In this document: positions 1 to 12,353 of the stretch, piece by piece
Layout: every line of letters begins with the position of its first letter
Numbering within the stretch: position 1 is the first letter of the stretch
From: Gigaspora margarita
Lineage: Eukaryota > Glomeromycota > Glomeromycetes > Diversisporales > Gigasporaceae
Length of the DNA: 64,000 bases
Reading direction: 5' to 3'
Assembly: GCA_009809945.1 (NCBI GenBank)
Contig: WTPW01002434.1
Coordinates: forward strand, 22,265 to 86,264
Notes under the pieces: generated by a model
Seen by the model: only the letters and a program-made list of their open reading frames with translations
The model's database searches: none
Told to the model about the DNA's origin: nothing
Position numbers and translations under genes: made by a program

Positions 1-1545
1 TTTTCATTTTTATTTACATGGTTCTGAGAATTTAAGTCAGTAGATTAGATTTTTTCTTTTTTTTAATTTCTTTAAATTACAGAATTAATAGGATAATGTT
101 CACAACTGAAATTTGCCATACGAAGTTGATTTTTTATTTTAATTACATGAAATATAAGAACTTTGGTCAGCATTCTAATTTTTATTTTTCTTTATTTAAT
201 TCGCATCTAAGATTAGGCCAAGCAAAGTTGATTTTTTGTTTTGATTTACATGGATCTAAGAACTTAAATCAGTAGATAAGATTTTTTTATTTTGTATTTA
301 TTTTGATTTTTGCAAATTAATGAAATAATGTTCACATCTGAAATTTAGCCATGCAAAGTTTATTTTTCATTTTCATTACATAAAATCTAAAAACTTTGTT
401 CTGACAGTCTGATTTTTTTTCTCTTTATTTAAATCACATCTGAAATTAAACCAAGCAAAGTTGATTTTTTTTTTGATTTACATAGATCTAAGAACTTGAA
501 TTAGTAAATCAGGTGCTTTCTTTTATTTTTTTTATTTTTTAATTTTCATAAATTAATAGAATTATATTCACATCTAGGATTTGGTCATGCGAAATTGATT
601 TTTGTTTTTATTACATAAATCTAAAAAGTTCTATTAGGCAGTCCAATTTTTTTTTCTTTTATTTAATTCATATCTATGATTAGGCCAGGCAAAGTTAATT
701 TTTCATTTGAATTTACATTGATTTGTAGATCAGATTTTTTTTTAATTTCTGTAAATTAATGGGATAATATTCGCATCTAAAGTTTGGCCAGATGAAGTTA
801 ATTTTTGTTTTCATTATATTAAATCTGAAAACTCTGGTTGGGCAATCCATTTTTTTTTCTTTATTTAATTTGCATCTAAGATTAGGCCAGACAAAGTTAA
901 TTTTTCATTTTGATTTATATTGATTTGAGAACTTAAGTTAGTAGAGTTTTTTTTATTTTTTATAAATTAATGAGATAATGTTCACATCTAAGATTTGGCT
1001 ATGCGAAGTTGATTTTTCATTATCATTACATAATATCTAAAAACTTCAGTCAGCTGGCTGATTTTTTTTATTTATTTGATTCACATTTATGATTAAGCCA
1101 GACAAAGTTAATTTTTCATCTTGATTTACGTGGATCTGAGAACTTGAGTCAGTAAGACAGGAGTTTTTTTTAATTAATTTTTGTAAATTGATAAGATAAT
1201 GTTCATATCTAAAACTTGGTTATGCAAATTGATTTTTCATTTTTATATATATAATCTGAAAACTTCAGTTGGGCATCTAAGATTAGACCAGACAAAGTTA
1301 ATTTTTAGTTTTGAATTACGTGGATCAGAGAACTTAAGTTGATAAATTAGAATTTTTTTAATTTCTATAAATTAATAGGATAATATTCACATTTAAGATA
1401 TGGCTACATGAAGTCAATTATTTGTTTTCATAACATGAAATCTAAAACTTCAGTAAAATGGACCAATTTTTTTTTCACATTTAATATTAGACCAAAAAAA
1501 GATGATTTTTTGGGTTAAATTACTTTGAACTGAAAACTTAAGTGT
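1..1545. repeat. Satellite A array, left part
   Basis: Imperfect tandem array. A block reading GCAAAGTTGATTTTT recurs at about 222, 353, 457, 589, 688, 790, 890, 1004, 1103, 1223 and 1290. Two alternating half-units of about 100 and 130 bases give a dimer of about 235 bases. One half-unit carries TTCACATCTAAGATTTGGC, the other TCTGAGAACTTAAGTCAG. The array resumes at 2380 after an insertion, and the same family reappears reverse-complemented at 21030, 35385 and 37370. No coding capacity is seen. Confidence 0.85.
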
Positions 1546-1550
1546 AGCTA

Positions 1551-2369
1551 GAACCCCTGAATATTAATGTTATATATATATATAACCTTAGTCTTTAAAC
1601 TTTATAAGTGTACACTTAAATTTTATTATAAAGTGTACACAAACATTAAAGCAATAGTTTAAGTGTTCGATATACCTTTAAATAATAATTTTAAATTTAT
1701 AATTAAGTGTACAACATAGTTTTAATAAAAAATAAATTAATGTACGATGAAGATATAATAAATATTTAAAATTAAATTACTTTAAACAAAGTAAAAGTTA
1801 ATAAATTATATTTATGTTTTAAAATTTCTATTAATTGAAATTGGTAATATTCAATTTTATACAATGTTGTAATCCACAAAAGTTATATCTTTTTGTGAAA
1901 CAACAATATTATATTATAGTGCTAAAGAGACCTTTATTCAAGTAAAATAAAAACTTATCTCTTAGTAACTATTAAGTTAAATCATATATATTCTCCATAA
2001 AGTACATACCAATTATTGTAATACTTAAGAAACAATATTGATATTGTTCTAGAATCAATTTAGAGACAGGTATAAAAGTTGATACTAAATTATGCACAAT
2101 AAATAAATATTGTCACTATTATTGATTTTACTAGTTTTTATTAAATTTTGTATGTTATATATATTATATTTATTATTATGTACAACTAACTATTCTTGCA
2201 CAATAAGTAATTGTATGATATATCTTTTTTGATATTATTAATTAAGTGTACATTAAAGGTTGAGTTAAGTTGTTATTAAAAAAATAAGATTTGTGTAACT
2301 GTATGATAAATATTTTAAAACATTTAGTCTAAATATACTACAAACGTTTTATGCATATATTCAGGGGTC
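1551..2369. mobile_element. Inverted-repeat-bounded insertion in satellite A
   Basis: An AT-rich block of about 0.8 kb interrupts the satellite. Its ends are inverted copies of ACCCCTGAATAT (left at 1553, right copy ending near 2368). The motif TAAGTGTACA recurs inside near both ends. A possible duplicated target, TGTAGCT against TGTATAGCT, is imperfect. It is a non-autonomous DNA element of unassigned superfamily with no ORF. Confidence 0.55.
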
Positions 2370-2379
2370 TTGTATAGCT

Positions 2380-2560
2380 CAGTTATTTTTTTTTTTAATA
2401 TACTATAAATTAATAAAATAATATTCACATCTAAAATTAGACCACACAAAGCTTAATTTTTGGGTTTGTATTGCACAAAATCTGAAAACTTTAGGTAGTC
2501 AAAATTTTTTTTTTTTTACTTTAAATTAATAAAATAATGTTAATATCAAACATACCAGAG
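2380..2560. repeat. Satellite A array, right part
   Basis: Continuation of the array beyond the insertion: TTAATAAAATAATATTCACATC and ACCACACAAAGCTTAATTTT match its half-units. Confidence 0.7.
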
Positions 2561-3599
2561 CACTATATTATTAAATTCTAAAACAGTTTTTTTTTTACAT
2601 ACTTCTAATACTAACTACTGTATATATTAATTAATAAGTAAATTCTTTAATAAAATTCTTTATAGTAAATTATAATAGAAATCCCACCAAACTTATACAA
2701 CTAACACTACTTAACTGCATATTATGATCACAAGATAAGAAGTTCTATAACAAAATTTTTGCAACTTATGTTAAAATTATAGTAATTTCAATACCAATAC
2801 TGCTGCATATACTACATTAGTGAGCAAATTCTATAACAGAATTCTTTACGACAAACCATGATAGTCATAATGGAGATTATAATAATCCAATATACCTTAT
2901 ATGAACTTATATACAAAAATAGATACTAAGTTTAGTAATAGTTATAAATAAAATTTAAAAACTCTAAAATTATCAAATAAGTTGAGTGGCGTGTAAGTGC
3001 TACTCATCGCACTAGTTATTATTTACTTACTTATTTGCCTATTCATTTATTCAATACTAAAAATCAAATACTTTAATTAAAATAAGCAGTTAAATAATTC
3101 TAATAAAGGTTAGCCAGCCTGATTGACCAGGTCAACATTTTTTTGCCAGGTTGTCCCAGAGTCTTGGCATTGGCCTGTATTACTAGATATAATTTAAATC
3201 AAAAAATATGGATTAACTTATTTTTTTCTACCAATTCCTATTGGACAAAAAGAATTTTGAAAGAAATTGATTGTGGTATGACTTCCCAAAAGTTGGTTCC
3301 CTGCTGACTCATTTTTCCAATACTATATCTCTAAAAGAAAGTTTTAGCTACAGCATTTTTTGTTGACAGAATATTTTATCGATATACCATGTTTTCTACA
3401 GCTTCTTATACTAACATTTCATATTTTCAACAAAGCATTTTTCAAATAAGACATATTTCTAATTTGTCTTTCTCCGATATTAAGTTTTATTGAATACACT
3501 TTTTCTGACAACCCATTTTATTGACAATCACATAATAAACATATAATAATGTCATTTGCTACCAGAATTAAAACAAACTCACCTATAAAAAAAATCTAA
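2561..3599. other. AT-rich spacer
   Basis: No ORF, RNA gene or clear repeat boundary was seen. There is a short, less AT-rich stretch near 3110-3180 containing GATTGACCAGGTCAAC. The rest is AT-rich sequence without recognisable structure. Confidence 0.5.
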
Positions 3600-3829
3600 G
3601 CAGAAGTTTGATAAATTGTATAAAAAATAATTTAAATGAAAGTTTAATAAGTTATATAAAAAAATAATTTAAACAAAAGTTTAATAAACAATATAAAAAA
3701 ATTATTTAGGTGTAAGTTTTGTAAGTTATATAAAAGAATAATTTGAACAAAAATTTATAAGTAATTTAAGCAAAAATTTAGTAAGTTATATAGAAAAATT
3801 ACTTAAGTGAAGATTTAATAAATAATTTA
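3600..3829. repeat. Tandem repeat of about 55 bases
   Basis: Units of the type TTTAATAAGTTATATAAAAAA followed by ATAATTTAA plus a variable link are repeated about four to five times. The same units resume at 4741-4870, so the SINE-like element between them inserted into this array. Confidence 0.7.
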
Positions 3830-4740
3830 TGCAGAGGGTGTAGTGACTTAAAGAAGTTGATAAGTTGTCACCCAAAGCAGCACGTCTAGGGTTCAAATCT
3901 CACTAGCGATGCTTTGAAAAATAGGCCTGTGTTCCAGTATCTGTTTTTTGTTGATCAGTTGCTTGGTATACCATCTTGAATAGGAGCTTCAGCACACAAA
4001 ATCCAAGGAACTAGAGAAATAAAACCCTGTTTGGCAAGTTCTGAGTAGGAAGATTGCAAAGATCTTTGATAGTACTACCAAAGCTAGAATATCGAAAACT
4101 GGAGTTAGAGAATCAGACAACAAGACTCTTGGGGAAGTCCACCAACCTGGCTGCCAGAGTCGCACTGGAGGAAAAGGACCTATGTTCCAGCAGTAGGTAC
4201 CAAGGGAAGAAAGCATGTCGACCCTTTCGGGCTAAAAGTTTGTAGATTCGGTATAAGGACCAGTTGGATGGTAGAGGTGGATGCTAGGATCAGTGCAAAC
4301 CTTGCAAGGGTAGAAGTAGGTAATAGTAAAATGGTACTGAAGTGTAGGTAATACCTGTGTGGGACAAGAACAGCTCTACCAAGTGTTTTGTAAAGATAAA
4401 CTAGTCCTAAGAGGATTTCGCAATATATTCAGAACTTTCCTTGACTGATTTATGTAATGGAGGACTGTACTAGTGATACAAGGAGGACTGGCAGAAGGAG
4501 CAGGAACCAGAGGATTTAAATAGGTAACCTCTAGTTGGGTTACAGGTATGGCAACTAGTGTAGAACCTTTGAGCGGACTACTTAAATTAGACAACCAAAA
4601 GTTGTACGTGTGGCTAGTTTTACTCTCATCTATGTAACAAATGTCTGGATGCCCCTAGAGGCACCCATGGTCTAATTTACTTTAATAAAAGCCTTTTCCT
4701 AGAACGAAAACTTCAACATAAAAAAAATATATATATATAA
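3830..4740 (+). mobile_element. tRNA-derived SINE-like element, family 1
   Basis: A block of about 0.9 kb, less AT-rich than its surroundings. Near the 5' end it has an internal RNA polymerase III promoter-like pair: an A-box-like stretch TAGTGACTTAAAG at 3840 and a B-box-like GGTTCAAATCT at about 3890. The 3' end is A-rich after an AATAAAAG motif. It is flanked by AATAAATAATTTA on both sides (3817-3829 and 4741-4753). The duplication may be genuine, but the surrounding array contains similar words. A minus-strand copy at 15759-16480 shares the tRNA-like part, the TTTGGCAAGT segment and the GTGTGGCTAGTT segment. Nothing in it encodes a protein, so it would rely on a LINE. Confidence 0.65.
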
Positions 4741-4870
4741 AATAAATAATTTAAGCAAGATTCAGTAAGTAATTTGAGCATAGGTTCAACAAGTTATATA
4801 AAAAAATAATTTAAGTGAAGGTTTAATAAGTAATTTGAGCAAAGGTTTAGTAAATAATTTGAATGAGGTT
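4741..4870. repeat. Tandem repeat, right part
   Basis: Continuation of the array of about 55 bases seen at 3600-3829, after the SINE-like insertion. Confidence 0.65.
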
Positions 4871-5160
4871 CAACCAACCTTTTTTTCTATACTAGGTGCA
4901 TGGTGTGAGACCAAAAATGTGACCTAGTTGCAAGCATATGCTTGCATGACCCAGGTGTTAACAACTTTGGTTTTACTAGCAGAATTCTAGAAATTCTGAA
5001 AATTGGTAGAATGCGAGAAATATCAGTACTATCATAAATACATTCGAGGTTTATCTGTACTTGCAGAGATATTAGTGATGACAGCGATAGCAGTAATTCC
5101 AACATGTTAAAATAGAATTTGAATCTTTATAAATAAAGGCTATTTGGCCCTTGGGGAATG
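4871..5160. other. Unassigned less AT-rich stretch
   Basis: Single-copy in this window. It ends in AATAAAGGCTATTTGG, which resembles a retroelement or SINE tail. No supported ORF. Confidence 0.3.
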
Positions 5161-5163
5161 ATA

Positions 5164-5347
5164 CAGTCTACTCCTGCTATAGTCACACTGTCTGGCAGAA
5201 ATCTGATATGACTATAGCAAGAGAAACATAATAATAGTCACATCATGTGATTATAACGAGAGTTAATTTTATATTAATGCAAATAATTAGTATAGAGTCT
5301 CAAGAAAATGTGACTATTTCAGGTGTGACTATTGCGGGAGTAGACTG
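5164..5347. mobile_element. Tc1/mariner (pogo-like) MITE
   Basis: A 184-base element with inverted ends CAGTCTACTCCTGCTATAGT and its near-perfect complement ending in GGAGTAGACTG. It is flanked by TA on both sides (5162-5163, 5348-5349). CAGT termini plus a TA duplication are typical of Tc1/mariner elements. No transposase is encoded. Confidence 0.85.
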
Positions 5348-5486
5348 TATTCAATTCCCACTTTTGCTTTAATAAATTATATATACTATTATAAACATTC
5401 CTTTATTTGTTTTTAATAAATAATACAAGTATATATTGATACATATATTAGTTAAATCGCTATTACTATGCCTATTTTACCTACAC

Positions 5487-6707
5487 TAGGGGTCTTAGTG
5501 GGTCGGGTTGGGTCGGGTTTGAGCCTGACCCGGGTCAGACCCACTTGGGTCAAAACCCGACCCGGGTCTGACCCACCTCATGTCAAACCTGACCCGGGTC
5601 TGACCCGCCTCAAGTCAAACCTGACCCGGATCAGACTCAACCCAACCCAACTCGGGTTGAACCCGGGTCGATAATAGTTGCTACTTAGTAAAGTCTAAAT
5701 TTTACTATGTAAATCGATAAAATCCGCTTAAGTAAACTTGTTTGGAGATCAAAATGCATATATCCTGAAATTTTTATCCAAATAAGAGAAATTTTTATTA
5801 TTTGACTTTTAATTTTTACGTTCAACGAAAAAATTAGAATCTTTTTAAAAAATATGTTCACCAAACGTAAAACTTAAAAGTTAAATAGTAAAAATTTCTC
5901 CAATTTGGATAAAGATTTCATAGTATATTAGGGTGATAAACGGACTAAGTAATCAAAACTATGTCAGGTGTATTAGTAATTTTAATATGATCAGATTTTT
6001 CAGTGAAATTAAAAATGATTGACTAAAATATCATTTTACTTCATTTAATTATAAGAAAAGTACAAAATTCTAAAAGATTCCGCTGAATATTTCGCTTCTT
6101 TTTCTAATTTCTTTTTGAGTGAAATCTCTTCATAAGAATTATCTCTAAAAAGTTACGCTCGATTTTTCGCAAAAGCTATAGTATATTTTTTTGGTTGTGC
6201 TTATTGTACGAAGTTTTTTTAATAAATTTATATATTCTATTAGTTGAACACCTAAAATTTACATATACACAAAAAATATTCGAACGTAATTTTGTTTTTT
6301 GTCACTTTTTAGACATTTTGTGAAAATTTCAAAGCAATTCTTTGACTTTTTAGTGAGTTGAATCGGTTTGAAATTTTTAATAAATATATTAACATTACCG
6401 TTATATCGATATGTATCAATAATGATTCCTTCATGTAACATGAAAAATCTGCAATATATTAAATTCTATAGTTAACTTACATAGTTTTGATTACTTAGTC
6501 CGTTTATCACCCTAATAGTATATGTATTTTGATCATCCAAACAAGTTTACTTAAGCACATTTTATCTATTTAGATAGTAAAATTTGGACTTTACTATGTA
6601 GCGACTACTTGCGATCATTGAAAATAATCTGACCCGGGTCTGACCCGACCCGGGTTTTTTCTGACCCGGGTCTGACCCAGTCAGACCCGACCCAGCTAAG
6701 ACCCCTA
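5487..6707. mobile_element. hAT-like foldback element with GACCCGGGTC arrays
   Basis: A 1.2 kb element with long inverted arms. The termini are TAGGGGTCTTAG and CTAAGACCCCTA, flanked by an exact 8-base duplication ACCTACAC (5479-5486 and 6708-6715). These are hallmarks of the hAT superfamily. The outer ~200 and ~90 bases are GC-rich arrays of GACCCGGGTCTGACCC-type words. Further inside, both arms share CTTAAGTAAACTTGTTTGG (or its complement) and a second inverted block around GGGTGATAAACGGACTAAG. No transposase ORF; the open frame at 5468-5674 is only the repeat read through. Confidence 0.85.
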
Positions 6708-6715
6708 ACCTACAC

Positions 6716-7530
6716 TATCCTAAAACTCTGCTCAACTACTTAGCCAAAACTACCACGCCTCTTTCGACCACAACGTAATCTAAATTTTGGTTATACAAAG
6801 CTAATTCTTATCCTTTGATAGACCTGCTAATTTTAGGGTTGTCAACGGATAATATGCTAGTTTATACAACATATCAGTATGGTACAAATAACCAGAATTA
6901 AAATAGGAGTATTTTTGTATAATAACATACAGATCTGACCATTTAAGGTATTCAAAAACATGATGATAGATTGTACATTTTGATACAAACCTACTCATTT
7001 GTAGAGATTCTTATACAAACAAAGTATACAATTCATTCTTTGCAACTATTTTGAACTATTTTTAAAGATGATAAATATGAGCTACTGTCATAGTTAAACC
7101 AAAAATATTTTATTAACTAACTTGATCTTAGTGAATTTTATCCTATCTGAAATAAGATTTTCTTCTACAGTCATAAGACTTAATGTTTGTATAGAAATAA
7201 CTTAATTTATATTATGAAAAGAATTAGTAAAAATGTACAAAACAAAGAGTTGGTTTTCTTTATATTTAGTAAGACTAGTAGATGGGCTCCAAAGATTAGA
7301 AGGACCATCATTCTTGGCTGCATATCAAAAAGTAGTTTCAGAAATTTCAAAATTTTTTACTATACTATTTATACTTGGGTGTTTATAGCCAGCGAGGTAA
7401 TTATTTAATTAATTAATTGCAGTTATAATTTTATTTTTTTTATTAAGATAAGAAACTTCTAGTATTTTAGTTAATGACTTACAAAAAAAGAGGATAATGT
7501 AATTAATTTATAATGATTAATTTAATAAAA
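6716..7530. other. AT-rich spacer
   Basis: No convincing gene. An open frame at 7187-7408 (73 codons) has no recognisable motif and sits in AT-rich sequence; I treat it as chance. Confidence 0.4.
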
Positions 7531-7539
7531 AAAATATCG

Positions 7540-8090
7540 ACCTCGGGTCTGATAGCATAGCAGTTATGCTCTGAGGTCACAAATCAGAAGGTCACCAGTT
7601 CGAATCTTGTTGGTGGCAAACATTAATTTCTAAGAAGAGGCTTAGCTCGACGTATTAGGGAACTGAAACACTGTGGTACTAGGGACCCAGGACGCTAATG
7701 TAGGATGGACCTAGTATGAACAGCAGGCCATGGAGGCTTAGACAAGGTGTCCAAAACCCTCAGGGTTTGATCTTGTTAGTTTGGAACTACGATTTGTTTA
7801 ACTGAAGTCACGAGATGTAGTAACGATCAAGTCACAAACTCCTGGCAGCGTTTACTGAGAGGCTAGGCCATATGCGGTTTGGTGGAACAGTAAGTCCATA
7901 GGTAAAATCTGGAACAATAAGACTATAGGGACTTCTGTCCTACTATAGCCAACTTTAGGCCACAAATAAAGTAGTCTGAGTTGGGATTTCTTACATGTAA
8001 TTGTTAATCTTCTTTGTACGATATAATGTATAAATAATATCATTCACTTAATAAAATGATATGCCGAATGGTCTCAGTTGTTAAACGTTA
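7540..8090 (+). mobile_element. tRNA-derived SINE, family 2
   Basis: Starts with a tRNA-like head. TAGCATAGCAGTTATGC around 7552 fits an A box, AGTTCGAATCT around 7598 fits a B box, and their spacing suits an RNA polymerase III promoter. A less AT-rich body of about 400 bases follows, ending near AATAAAATGATATGCC. It has no ORF. The body differs from family 1. The boundaries are approximate because no clear target duplication was found. Confidence 0.6.
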
Positions 8091-8268
8091 AAAAAATAAT
8101 CTAATTTAATTAAAAAAAATTATAACTAATTTATTATAATAAATAATCTAATTTAATTAAAAAAATCATAACAAATCTAATTTAATAAAAAAAAAGAGAA
8201 TTGCTAATTATAACCAGAGATAAAATACCTATTTATTGTGTAATATTAAACCAATTATTATTATTATT

Positions 8269-8623
8269 TGATGATCCGCTAGTCATCGGATGCATGATTA
8301 TAGTGTAACATGATGCAGATCACTATATAAATTCCTATATATGTAAATGCTACGATCGCCCAAGGAAAAATATTTTTTTACTAAGTTAATCAATCTTGTC
8401 GACTAATTGAAAGTTTTAGAGCTCGTCGTTGCAGTTCTAATGGTAGTTAAATTATCCAAATCGGCCTAGTGGAAGCCAAGATGCCTTTAAAAAACATGTC
8501 AACGACTATATAAAAAAAATATTTTTCCTTGGGCGATTGTAGCATTCACATATATAGTAATTTACATAGTGATCTGCATCACATTGCACTATAATCATGC
8601 ACCCGATGACTGGCAGATCATCA
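8269..8623. mobile_element. Foldback MITE
   Basis: A 355-base element with arms of about 130 bases. The left arm begins TGATGATCCGCTAGTCATCG and the right arm ends with the complement, CGATGACTGGCAGATCATCA. Both arms also share GTGATCTGCATCA-type and CCCAAGGAAAAATATTTTT-type blocks. Both flanks contain ATTATT, a possible target duplication. Confidence 0.75.
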
Positions 8624-8741
8624 ATTATTCATATTTATAATATTAATTACAAGTTTAAAACTAGTTTTATTTTTTATTAAACTGGGTTCAAATTTTAATA
8701 CTAGGTTTAAGCTTTGATTTGTATAATACAGTTAGCATTAG

Positions 8742-9074
8742 CAGGCATAGGACATGTCCCATTCATTGCTTTCTATAATTAAAATTTTTTAAAAAATATA
8801 TGAATTTACTATATAACTTTGAGCTAAGATCTTCTTAGAACTAACTTATTGACTTAAAATTAAATTTTACAATTATATAGAACAAGAAAAGAAGAAAAAA
8901 TTAAGCTTAAAACTGCATTAAAATTTTGCTTGTTTTATATACCTTAATTTTAAATTAATAAGTTAGATTTAAGAAAATATTAGCTCAAATTTATATAGTA
9001 AATTCATATGTTTTTAAAATTTTTAATTATAGAAAACATTTGAACCTATTTCAAGGGGACATGTTCTATACCTG
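8742..9074. mobile_element. Foldback MITE
   Basis: A 333-base element with arms of about 130 bases, beginning CAGGCATAGGACATGTCCC and ending with the near-complement GGGGACATGTTCTATACCTG. TTAG is present on both outer sides. The inner arms share TATATAGTAAATTCATAT and AATTAAAATTTTTTAAAA-type blocks. No ORF. Confidence 0.75.
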
Positions 9075-9088
9075 TTAGTATAACTCTA

Positions 9089-9545
9089 ACTCTAACCCTG
9101 ACTCTAACTATATTCAACTATGCTTAGTTACTTTAGCCCTAACTCTAATTTATAATAACCCTAACTTTAACTATAACTATATACAATACACTTAGTTATG
9201 CTAACCCTATCCTTATACTAATATTAATTCTATAATTACACTATTACACTAACCCTAACCTTATACTAATATAACCTCAACTAGATCCCAAAATACGCAT
9301 AGATAGGTCGGATATTAGTTTGCTTAATTTTGGGGTTTTTATATGATTTTTTCTATTTTTAGTATTTTTTGTTTATTTTGAAGTTTTTCTGCAGATCTTT
9401 CTATTTTAGTAATTTTATAGTTAACCTGACCTATCTATGTAAATTTTAGGGTCCTATTTTAACTACCTATATACAACTATACTTAGTTACAAAACTATAA
9501 ATTCAACTAACTCTAACTACAGTATATATAACTATATTTAGTTTA
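9089..9545. repeat. Degenerate telomere-like CCCTAA repeats
   Basis: Loose repeats of CTAACCCTAACC, CTCTAACTC and similar words continue with drift from 9089 to about 9545. They resemble TTAGGG-type telomeric DNA but are highly diverged and internal. Confidence 0.6.
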
Positions 9546-10213
9546 TGACTATAGTAACCATGCCTACAAAACTATTAATTCAATTTTATTTAGAAAAGAC
9601 TTGTTATTATGCATTTAGATTAACTACTATCAATTTACTAAAATTCTATAGCAAAACTTTCTTAAATGTTAAGATAATTACATGATGATTATTGAATTTA
9701 CTAGATTGCAACATCATTGTATTAATTTCACAAAGCAAATAAAATTATTTACTAAATTAAGCATTATAGCATTATGTACTAATCCCATTATAGTATTTAG
9801 TATATTTTTTATTTAAATTAAAAATTGTATGCATATATATAAAAAGCAATATTATAATGTCTAATTTTTATATGTAGTTAGAATTGTAAAAGAAGTATAT
9901 TTATACTGATCTCATATAGCTAGCAATTAGATCAGTTATCTTAAAGTCTACTTATAAAACCCACATTTTTGCATTTGGAATTTTATATTAGCAACAACAT
10001 AATACTTTATATATCTTGCTGATGAACACACAGGTAAGTTTGAATCAACTTGAATTATAGGGTCTGTTGGCATTCTAAGATTACTATAGCAAATTTTTTT
10101 CTAATAATTATAGTTTTAAGGTTTAGTCATTTTTGGATCGAAATAATTGTAAAGAATGAATAAATGAAATAAATAAAAAAGAAAGTATTTAAATATTTAA
10201 TATATATTTATTG
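9546..10213. other. AT-rich spacer
   Basis: AT-rich sequence with no supported gene or repeat boundary. Confidence 0.4.
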
Positions 10214-10367
10214 TACCGTATATTCTTGAAAATAAGTACCCTCTTGGTTTTGAGCAAAAAACCTAAAAACCTCTAATACTCGAAAATAAGCTACCTCATA
10301 TTTTCAAGCTGAAAACAATAGTAATTATTTTTATTCTAAAAATAAGCTACCTCTCAAATCTGTTAAA

Positions 10368-10432
10368 CAAGTTTCCAGTAATGCTTATTATTTCCCAGTG
10401 GGAAAATAACAAGCATTACTTGGAAACTTGTT
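10368..10432. repeat. Hairpin
   Basis: AACAAGTTTCCAGTAATGC pairs with GCATTACTTGGAAACTTGTT around CCCAGTGGGA. The near-perfect dyad has arms of about 30 bases. Confidence 0.75.
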
Positions 10433-10549
10433 TTTTTCACTGTCACGACATCATACTATTATTTTCTAACAGAGGATTTACATATGTACATATGTTATAT
10501 ATGCGTATACATACTGATATCTTCTTCCCATGCCAACTTGATTCTGTTA

Positions 10550-10905
10550 GTGAACGTACTAAAACTAAAAAATTAAATAAATAAATTAATAAAATAAAAT
10601 GAAAATAAAAAATAAAAATAAAAAATAAAAACAAGACAAACATAAATAAAAAAAATAAATTATTATAAATAAATAAGTTAAATAAAAAAAATTAATTTAG
10701 AATAATAAATAAATTGTATGCTAATAAATTTAAAATAATAAAAAAAAGGTAAAAAAAGAAAATTAAACATAAAGTATAAAGTGAAAAAAAATAAAAAACC
10801 TAAAAAAATGAAATAATAAAATAAAAAATAAATAAAAAATGTTAAAAAATAAATGATAATTAAAAAATCAAAAAAAAATAAAAATAATAAAAATAAGAGA
10901 GTTAT
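10550..10905. repeat. A-rich low-complexity tract
   Basis: AAATAAAA-type words throughout. Phe-rich open frames on the minus strand here are artefacts of composition. Confidence 0.8.
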
Positions 10906-10906
10906 C

Positions 10907-11232
10907 ATTCATCGCCAGTGCGATGCATCGCCACCCCTGATTGACCAATCGGGATGCAGGATTAGGTGTAATGTGAAATCGAAGCAAAACAATCTTTTTT
11001 TAAAAATCGCTTCTAACTTAAAATTTTGACTAAGAAACTACACTTTTTTCTTGACAAAAAAAATTCCTTGCGAAATTTTAGGTTAGGAGGGCCTTGTAAC
11101 TTTTGCCCTGCCGAACCCTAACCCTAATCATAACGCGGCCGCTATTTGTTTTGTTTTGATTAATGTAAAATCAAAACAAACAAAATGATTGATCGATCAG
11201 GGGGTAGCGATGCATCGCACTAGCGATGAATG
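10907..11232. mobile_element. MITE with a telomere-like centre
   Basis: The inverted ends are ATTCATCGCCAGTGCGATGC and the complement of ATTCATCGCTAGTGCGATGC, about 45 bases long in total. The centre contains AACCCTAACCCTAAT at 11114, followed by an unusual CGCGGCCGC word. About 326 bases, non-coding. Confidence 0.75.
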
Positions 11233-11745
11233 TTAAAAATCTAAAAATAATTATAAAATAAAAAATCAAAAAAAAATAATTAAAAAAAAAATAAATAAAA
11301 GCGATAATTTTTTTTAAAAAAATAAATAACTAAAACAAACAAATAAAATGAAAAAGCAAAAAAATTAAAAATACAGTAATAAAAGAATAAAAAAAATGTA
11401 AAAAAATAAAAAAAAACTTAAAAAAAAGAAATAAACAAGTTAAAAAGTTTTTTAAAAAAATTAAAAAAAAGCTTTAAAAAAAGATTAATAAAAAATTAAA
11501 AAAAAATAAAAAAATAAAAAAAATTGAATAAATACATTAAAAAAAATTAAAGAAAAAATAAAAAAAAACAGAAAAAAATTAAAAAAATATAATTAAAATT
11601 AAAAAAAATTAAAAAACATTAAAAAAATAATAAATCGAAAAAAAAATTAAAAAAATAAATAAATCGAAAAAAAATCAAAAAAAATAAACTATAAAAAAAA
11701 AATAAATTCTTAAAAAAAACAATATACTATATGAACAGTAATAAA
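11233..11745. repeat. A-rich low-complexity tract
   Basis: About 500 bases of AAAAAATTAAAAAA-type sequence with almost no G or C. Confidence 0.85.
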
Positions 11746-11787
11746 AAAAAATGGTAAATTAATTAAAACTATAGGCCTCTATGCATA

Positions 11788-11893
11788 CATACTAGCTCTG
11801 CAAGTACTAACATGTGCTTTATTAAAATAGTGCCAAATGTGGTATAAACACATTTTAATAATGCACATGCTAGTCTTTTAGAGCTTTAGTATA
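11788..11893. repeat. Inverted repeat
   Basis: ACATGTGCTTTATTAAAATA pairs with TTTTAATAATGCACATGC, and the outer arms share TAGCTCT/AGAGCTTTAGTAT. A short foldback of about 106 bases. Confidence 0.6.
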
Positions 11894-12102
11894 TATGTAC
11901 GTACGTATATACATATAGAAAACCTGTTCGCGCAAGTTTATATGCATGAGAATTTTTTGTTAAAAAATAACTCCCAAAATTATGCTACCCCCATGTTAAA
12001 CTATAGATTGCTTAAATCTTCTATATCCTGAAAATAAGCTACTCCAATTTTTTAAGATCAAAATTGTCCAAAAAAAGGTAGCTTATTTTTGGGAATATGG
12101 TA

Positions 12103-12353
12103 TTACATAATTTATTTTAACTATTGCTATGTCAATCGATTTTACAATATCAAATTTAATTTTCAAATTTATCAATTACATATTCATTATGAGGATCAAA
12201 TTTAGAATTAGCTTAAGTTCCCTAGAAAAATGTTTCTATTTTATTTTCTGATTTCAGAATTTCAAAATAAAAATAGGATTTTTTAAACTTCTATTTTATT
12301 TTTGAAATTTGTATAGAATTTTAGTTGAATAAAAGCAAATCAAGCTTTAATTA
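12103..12353. other. AT-rich spacer
   Basis: AT-rich sequence; nothing recognisable. Confidence 0.35.

Larger units (their letters stand above)
10216..12100. mobile_element. Long TA-flanked element of the AAATAAGCTACC family
   Basis: The left end is CCGTATATTCTTGAAAATAA and the right end is the complement of CCATATTCCCAAAAATAAGC. Both are flanked by TA (10214-10215, 12101-12102). Smaller relatives lie at 22773-23087 and 60916-61107, so this is probably a large non-autonomous member, about 1.9 kb, swollen by later insertions (hairpin 10368-10432, MITE 10907-11232, A-rich tract). It encodes no transposase. Confidence 0.5.

Noticed and set aside
5468-5674. 68-codon frame with Pro/Arg/Asp repeats
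   Set aside because: It is the GACCCGGGTC array of the hAT-like element read as protein.
7540-7615. A functional tRNA gene
   Set aside because: The A and B boxes are present but acceptor-stem pairing is poor and a long SINE-like body follows.
9089-9545. A chromosome end
   Set aside because: The CCCTAA words are decayed and flanked on both sides by other elements, so this is interstitial at best.
10443-10908. Phe-rich minus-strand frames resembling membrane proteins
   Set aside because: Produced by A-rich low-complexity DNA with no other coding signal.
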